DNA from: Methylococcaceae bacterium
Lineage (GTDB): Bacteria > Pseudomonadota > Gammaproteobacteria > Methylococcales > Methylomonadaceae
Direction of reading: 5' to 3'
DNA length: 8,626 nt
Assembly: GCA_947505055.1 (NCBI GenBank)
Contig: CANNLO010000191.1
Coordinates: forward strand, 1 to 8,626
The first letter of the stretch is position 1, and the number at the start of each line of letters is the position of its first letter. Below the pieces are notes generated by a model, which made no database searches, was not told the origin of the DNA, and saw only the letters and a list, made by a program, of their open reading frames with translations. The translations under genes and the position numbers were made by a program. Below, in pieces: positions 6,670 to 8,626 of this stretch.

Positions 6670-7944
6670 ATGAGTGACATCATGAATAATAACAACCTTA
6701 CACAGCGTTCGCTTAATGGGCTTCGCTTGCTATTCTTAGCACCATATCCGCCACCCTACGGAGGAATCGCTTCTCATCTGAAAACACTTATGCCTTCCCT
6801 GATAAAAGATGGGGCTTCGGATATAACTGTTGTGAGTTTTGGTGAAAAAAACTGTACTGAGCGAGTCGATGGAATCACGGTTTTTAGATTTAACTTAAAA
6901 GCGAACCTATGGAGACTGCTCTTACCGCAGAATATACCTCTAATATTATGCGTCTATAAGCATCTTGGTAAAAATGGGTTGTCTTATTCAATTTTTTTCC
7001 AAGAGTTAATTAAGGCGATACTTACACATAAGGTTGTAGAATTGCATAAAAGCATGGTTGTTAGCAGTCATATGGTTAACAATAGCCTGCAACTCATCCC
7101 GCTGAATGATTATTGGGGTGGTAAGAAAGGTATTGTGCTTACTGTACTCGGTGAGATTTATGAAGCCCCTGATTTTTTTGATCATTACCAACCACTTATT
7201 CATGCACTTTTAGCCATACCACAATTCGTTTTATCTTCCAGTTGTCATTGTGCTAATAGTTTGAGTAAGATAGGTAATCAACGGCCAATAGAAACAGTTT
7301 TTTATGGGGTGGAATTAGAGGGTGAATTGACATCGGTTCAAAGAAGGGAAGCGTTTAGAAAAGCCAACAAGATTAAAAAAGATGACGTAGTCATCTTTTT
7401 TATGGGCAGAATGCTTGCTGACATGGGACTAGATGTTGTTCTTGATACTATTCCTAGTCTGATTGATGATTTCTCTACGGTTCGACATGTTATTGCTGGT
7501 GCAACTGGAGATCTTACACACAGAGCTATAGAATTAGCTCGGATGTACCCTGAAAAAGTTTTGGTCTTGGAGAATGTGTCTTTCGCACTACAGCGAGATT
7601 TGTATAGTGCCGCAGACATTTTAGTTGCACCGTCTTTCAATCAACGTGCTTGTATGGGAGTTTCGATTAAAGAAGCTATGGCAGCTCGACTCCCAGTAGT
7701 TGGCGGTGCCGGGGGCGGTGTGTCGGAGGCCGTTGTGGATGGAGTAACTGGGTTTTTGATTCCAATTGAACCGTCAGGTGTTGTCAATGCAAAAGCCTAT
7801 CTTAAAGCACTTCATCGATTGATTCTAGAGCCTGAATTAAGATTACATTTTGGTGATGCGGGCAGGCATAGAGCAGAGGATATTTTCTCTGTGCACCAAA
7901 CCAATAAACGCATTGCTGAAATTTTGCTTGCTTCCAAGATTTAA
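6670..7944 (+). CDS. GT4-family glycosyltransferase
   Basis: A 424-residue GT-B fold glycosyltransferase of family GT4. The N-terminal domain begins at Leu-Arg-Leu-Leu-Phe-Leu-Ala-Pro-Tyr-Pro-Pro-Pro-Tyr-Gly-Gly (18-32), the usual glycine loop. The C-terminal domain starts near residue 238 with Phe-Phe-Met-Gly-Arg-Met (243-248) and continues to Pro-Ser-Phe-Asn-Gln-Arg...Lys-Glu-Ala-Met-Ala-Ala (321-339) and Gly-Gly-Gly-Val-Ser-Glu...Gly-x-x-Gly-Phe-Leu (348-363). Glu335 is the second Glu of the EX7E motif; the first is Ala327. The usual Lys-Gly after the Gly-Arg strand is Met252-Gly253. It would act in the cytoplasm, adding a sugar to a lipid-linked intermediate; donor and acceptor are unknown. 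An in-frame ATG at 6682 is an alternative start, and neither has a strong ribosome binding site. It follows the HPRT-like gene by 21 bases and precedes the next gene by 20. Confidence 0.88.
   Translation: MSDIMNNNNLTQRSLNGLRLLFLAPYPPPYGGIASHLKTLMPSLIKDGASDITVVSFGEKNCTERVDGITVFRFNLKANLWRLLLPQNIPLILCVYKHLGKNGLSYSIFFQELIKAILTHKVVELHKSMVVSSHMVNNSLQLIPLNDYWGGKKGIVLTVLGEIYEAPDFFDHYQPLIHALLAIPQFVLSSSCHCANSLSKIGNQRPIETVFYGVELEGELTSVQRREAFRKANKIKKDDVVIFFMGRMLADMGLDVVLDTIPSLIDDFSTVRHVIAGATGDLTHRAIELARMYPEKVLVLENVSFALQRDLYSAADILVAPSFNQRACMGVSIKEAMAARLPVVGGAGGGVSEAVVDGVTGFLIPIEPSGVVNAKAYLKALHRLILEPELRLHFGDAGRHRAEDIFSVHQTNKRIAEILLASKI
7374..7402. repeat. Perfect 13-base inverted repeat inside the GT4 gene, terminator-like
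   Basis: The arms at 7374-7386 and 7390-7402 are exact reverse complements, with a GTA loop at 7387-7389. The left arm carries A6 before GATGAC, and the right arm has GTCATC followed by T6, so the RNA from either strand would form a hairpin ending in a U tract. The site encodes Lys-Lys-Asp-Asp-Val-Val-Ile-Phe-Phe (236-244 of the GT4 protein), an ordinary linker and strand for this fold, so codon choice alone may have produced it. Confidence 0.6.
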
Positions 7945-7964
7945 AATCATTAAATATAAACTCA

Positions 7965-8626
7965 ATGAAAAGGTATGTTACTCTTTACTACGCATCAATC
8001 AGCCTTACAAACAGTCTATTGTCAGTCTTTTGGTGGTTTATTTGCTTTTGGCGAAACCCTGCAAAAAGCCGTTCTATTTTAATTGACCTCATTGAGCGTA
8101 ATTATCAGACTGGTTCGTGGTTTATTTTCGGCAGTGCGCGATCAAGCTTGGCCGCTTTTTTAAGGGCGGCAGATATTGGCAATGATGATCAAGTCATTAT
8201 TTCTTCTTATACCTGTTTGGCAGTGCCAACAGCCATTGTGTCGGTTGGTGCAATTCCAGTTTACATTGATATAAATTCTCTCACCTTAAATATTGATGAG
8301 TCATCAATATGGCCTGCGGTTACAGACAAAACTAAAGCTATTGTTATTCAACACACGCTAGGAAATCCTGCGGCGGTTATAGAAATTCGTCATAAGGCCC
8401 ATGCTCAAGGATTGATAGTTATTGAGGACTGCGCGCTATCCATGGGGACAAAGGATAGCGGTCGATATGTTGGTACATTAGGGGATGCTGCTATTTTTTC
8501 AATGGAACTATCAAAAATTCTTTCCTGTGGTTGGGGCGGCTTGCTTTTAATTAATAATCATAAACTGGCTTCAGAAATGACACGTATTTATTCTACAGTG
8601 CCAGAGCAGCCTCTTGCGCAATCAAC
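7965..8626 (+). CDS. Divergent DegT-family aminotransferase, N-terminal part only
   Basis: The frame is open from ATG at 7965 to the window end (220 residues seen; the C-terminal part is missing). It reads as a DegT/DnrJ/EryC1/StrS PLP enzyme: Phe-Gly-Ser-Ala-Arg-Ser-Ser-Leu (55-62) at the phosphate loop, Val-Ile-Ile-Ser-Ser-Tyr-Thr-Cys (77-84), Ile-Glu-Asp-Cys-Ala (153-157) with the PLP-binding Asp155, and Met-Glu-Leu-Ser-Lys (180-184) with Lys184 as the Schiff-base lysine, followed by Gly-Trp-Gly-Gly (189-192). It is clearly distinct from the perosamine-synthase-like enzyme at 4606, with Glu-Leu-Ser-Lys instead of Gly-Asn-Lys at the lysine. Residues 5-29 are strongly hydrophobic and aromatic, unusual for a soluble aminotransferase. 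The start lies 20 bases after the GT4 stop with no clear ribosome binding site. The substrate is unknown; a nucleotide-linked keto sugar would be usual. Confidence 0.82.
   Translation, partial: MKRYVTLYYASISLTNSLLSVFWWFICFWRNPAKSRSILIDLIERNYQTGSWFIFGSARSSLAAFLRAADIGNDDQVIISSYTCLAVPTAIVSVGAIPVYIDINSLTLNIDESSIWPAVTDKTKAIVIQHTLGNPAAVIEIRHKAHAQGLIVIEDCALSMGTKDSGRYVGTLGDAAIFSMELSKILSCGWGGLLLINNHKLASEMTRIYSTVPEQPLAQS

Noticed and set aside
7850..8086. Open frame bridging the GT4 end and the last aminotransferase start
   Set aside because: It is a shadow of the two real genes; the frame from 7965 carries the aminotransferase motifs.
1..8626. Mobile elements, tRNA genes, CRISPR arrays, attachment sites
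   Set aside because: No transposase, integrase, terminal inverted repeats, clover-leaf sequence or regularly spaced repeats were seen on reading.

Overview
This window is part of a surface-polysaccharide biosynthesis locus (O-antigen, capsule or glycoprotein glycan), with every supported gene on the + strand. The content (pseudaminic acid synthesis, two sugar aminotransferases of the DegT family, a GT4 glycosyltransferase, a TylF-type methyltransferase) and the mostly AT-rich DNA suggest a Gram-negative bacterium, probably a proteobacterium. Nothing here fixes genus or species. No tRNA, rRNA, insertion sequence or CRISPR array was seen.

Left block (1-1928): the 3' end of a pseG-like UDP-sugar hydrolase, a formyltransferase and pseI (pseudaminic acid synthase) lie head to tail with a 1-base gap and an 8-base overlap. 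The formyltransferase sits where pseH, the N-acetyltransferase, could be expected. The simplest reading is that this strain makes a 7-N-formyl form of pseudaminic acid. The middle of pseI is far richer in G+C than its neighbours, a sign of mosaic origin.

Middle block (2076-5709): after a 147-base gap come a 562-residue protein of unproven function with a capsule-synthesis-like C-terminal half and an unusual cysteine cluster, a TylF/MycF-type methyltransferase, and an aminotransferase that closely resembles GDP-perosamine synthase. The last implies a 4-amino-4,6-dideoxy sugar in the same glycan. A 387-base gap (5710-6096) follows. It has no intact gene, but one frame is unusually open and could be a decayed gene.

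Right block (6097-8626): three genes about 20 bases apart, namely a protein with the fold signature of hypoxanthine phosphoribosyltransferase but without its catalytic and binding residues, a GT4 glycosyltransferase, and a divergent DegT-family aminotransferase cut by the window end. This trio is the least explained part of the window. A perfect 13-base inverted repeat with A and T tracts, built like an intrinsic terminator, lies inside the GT4 coding region.

Function calls rest on motif reading and remembered family alignments; no database search was run.
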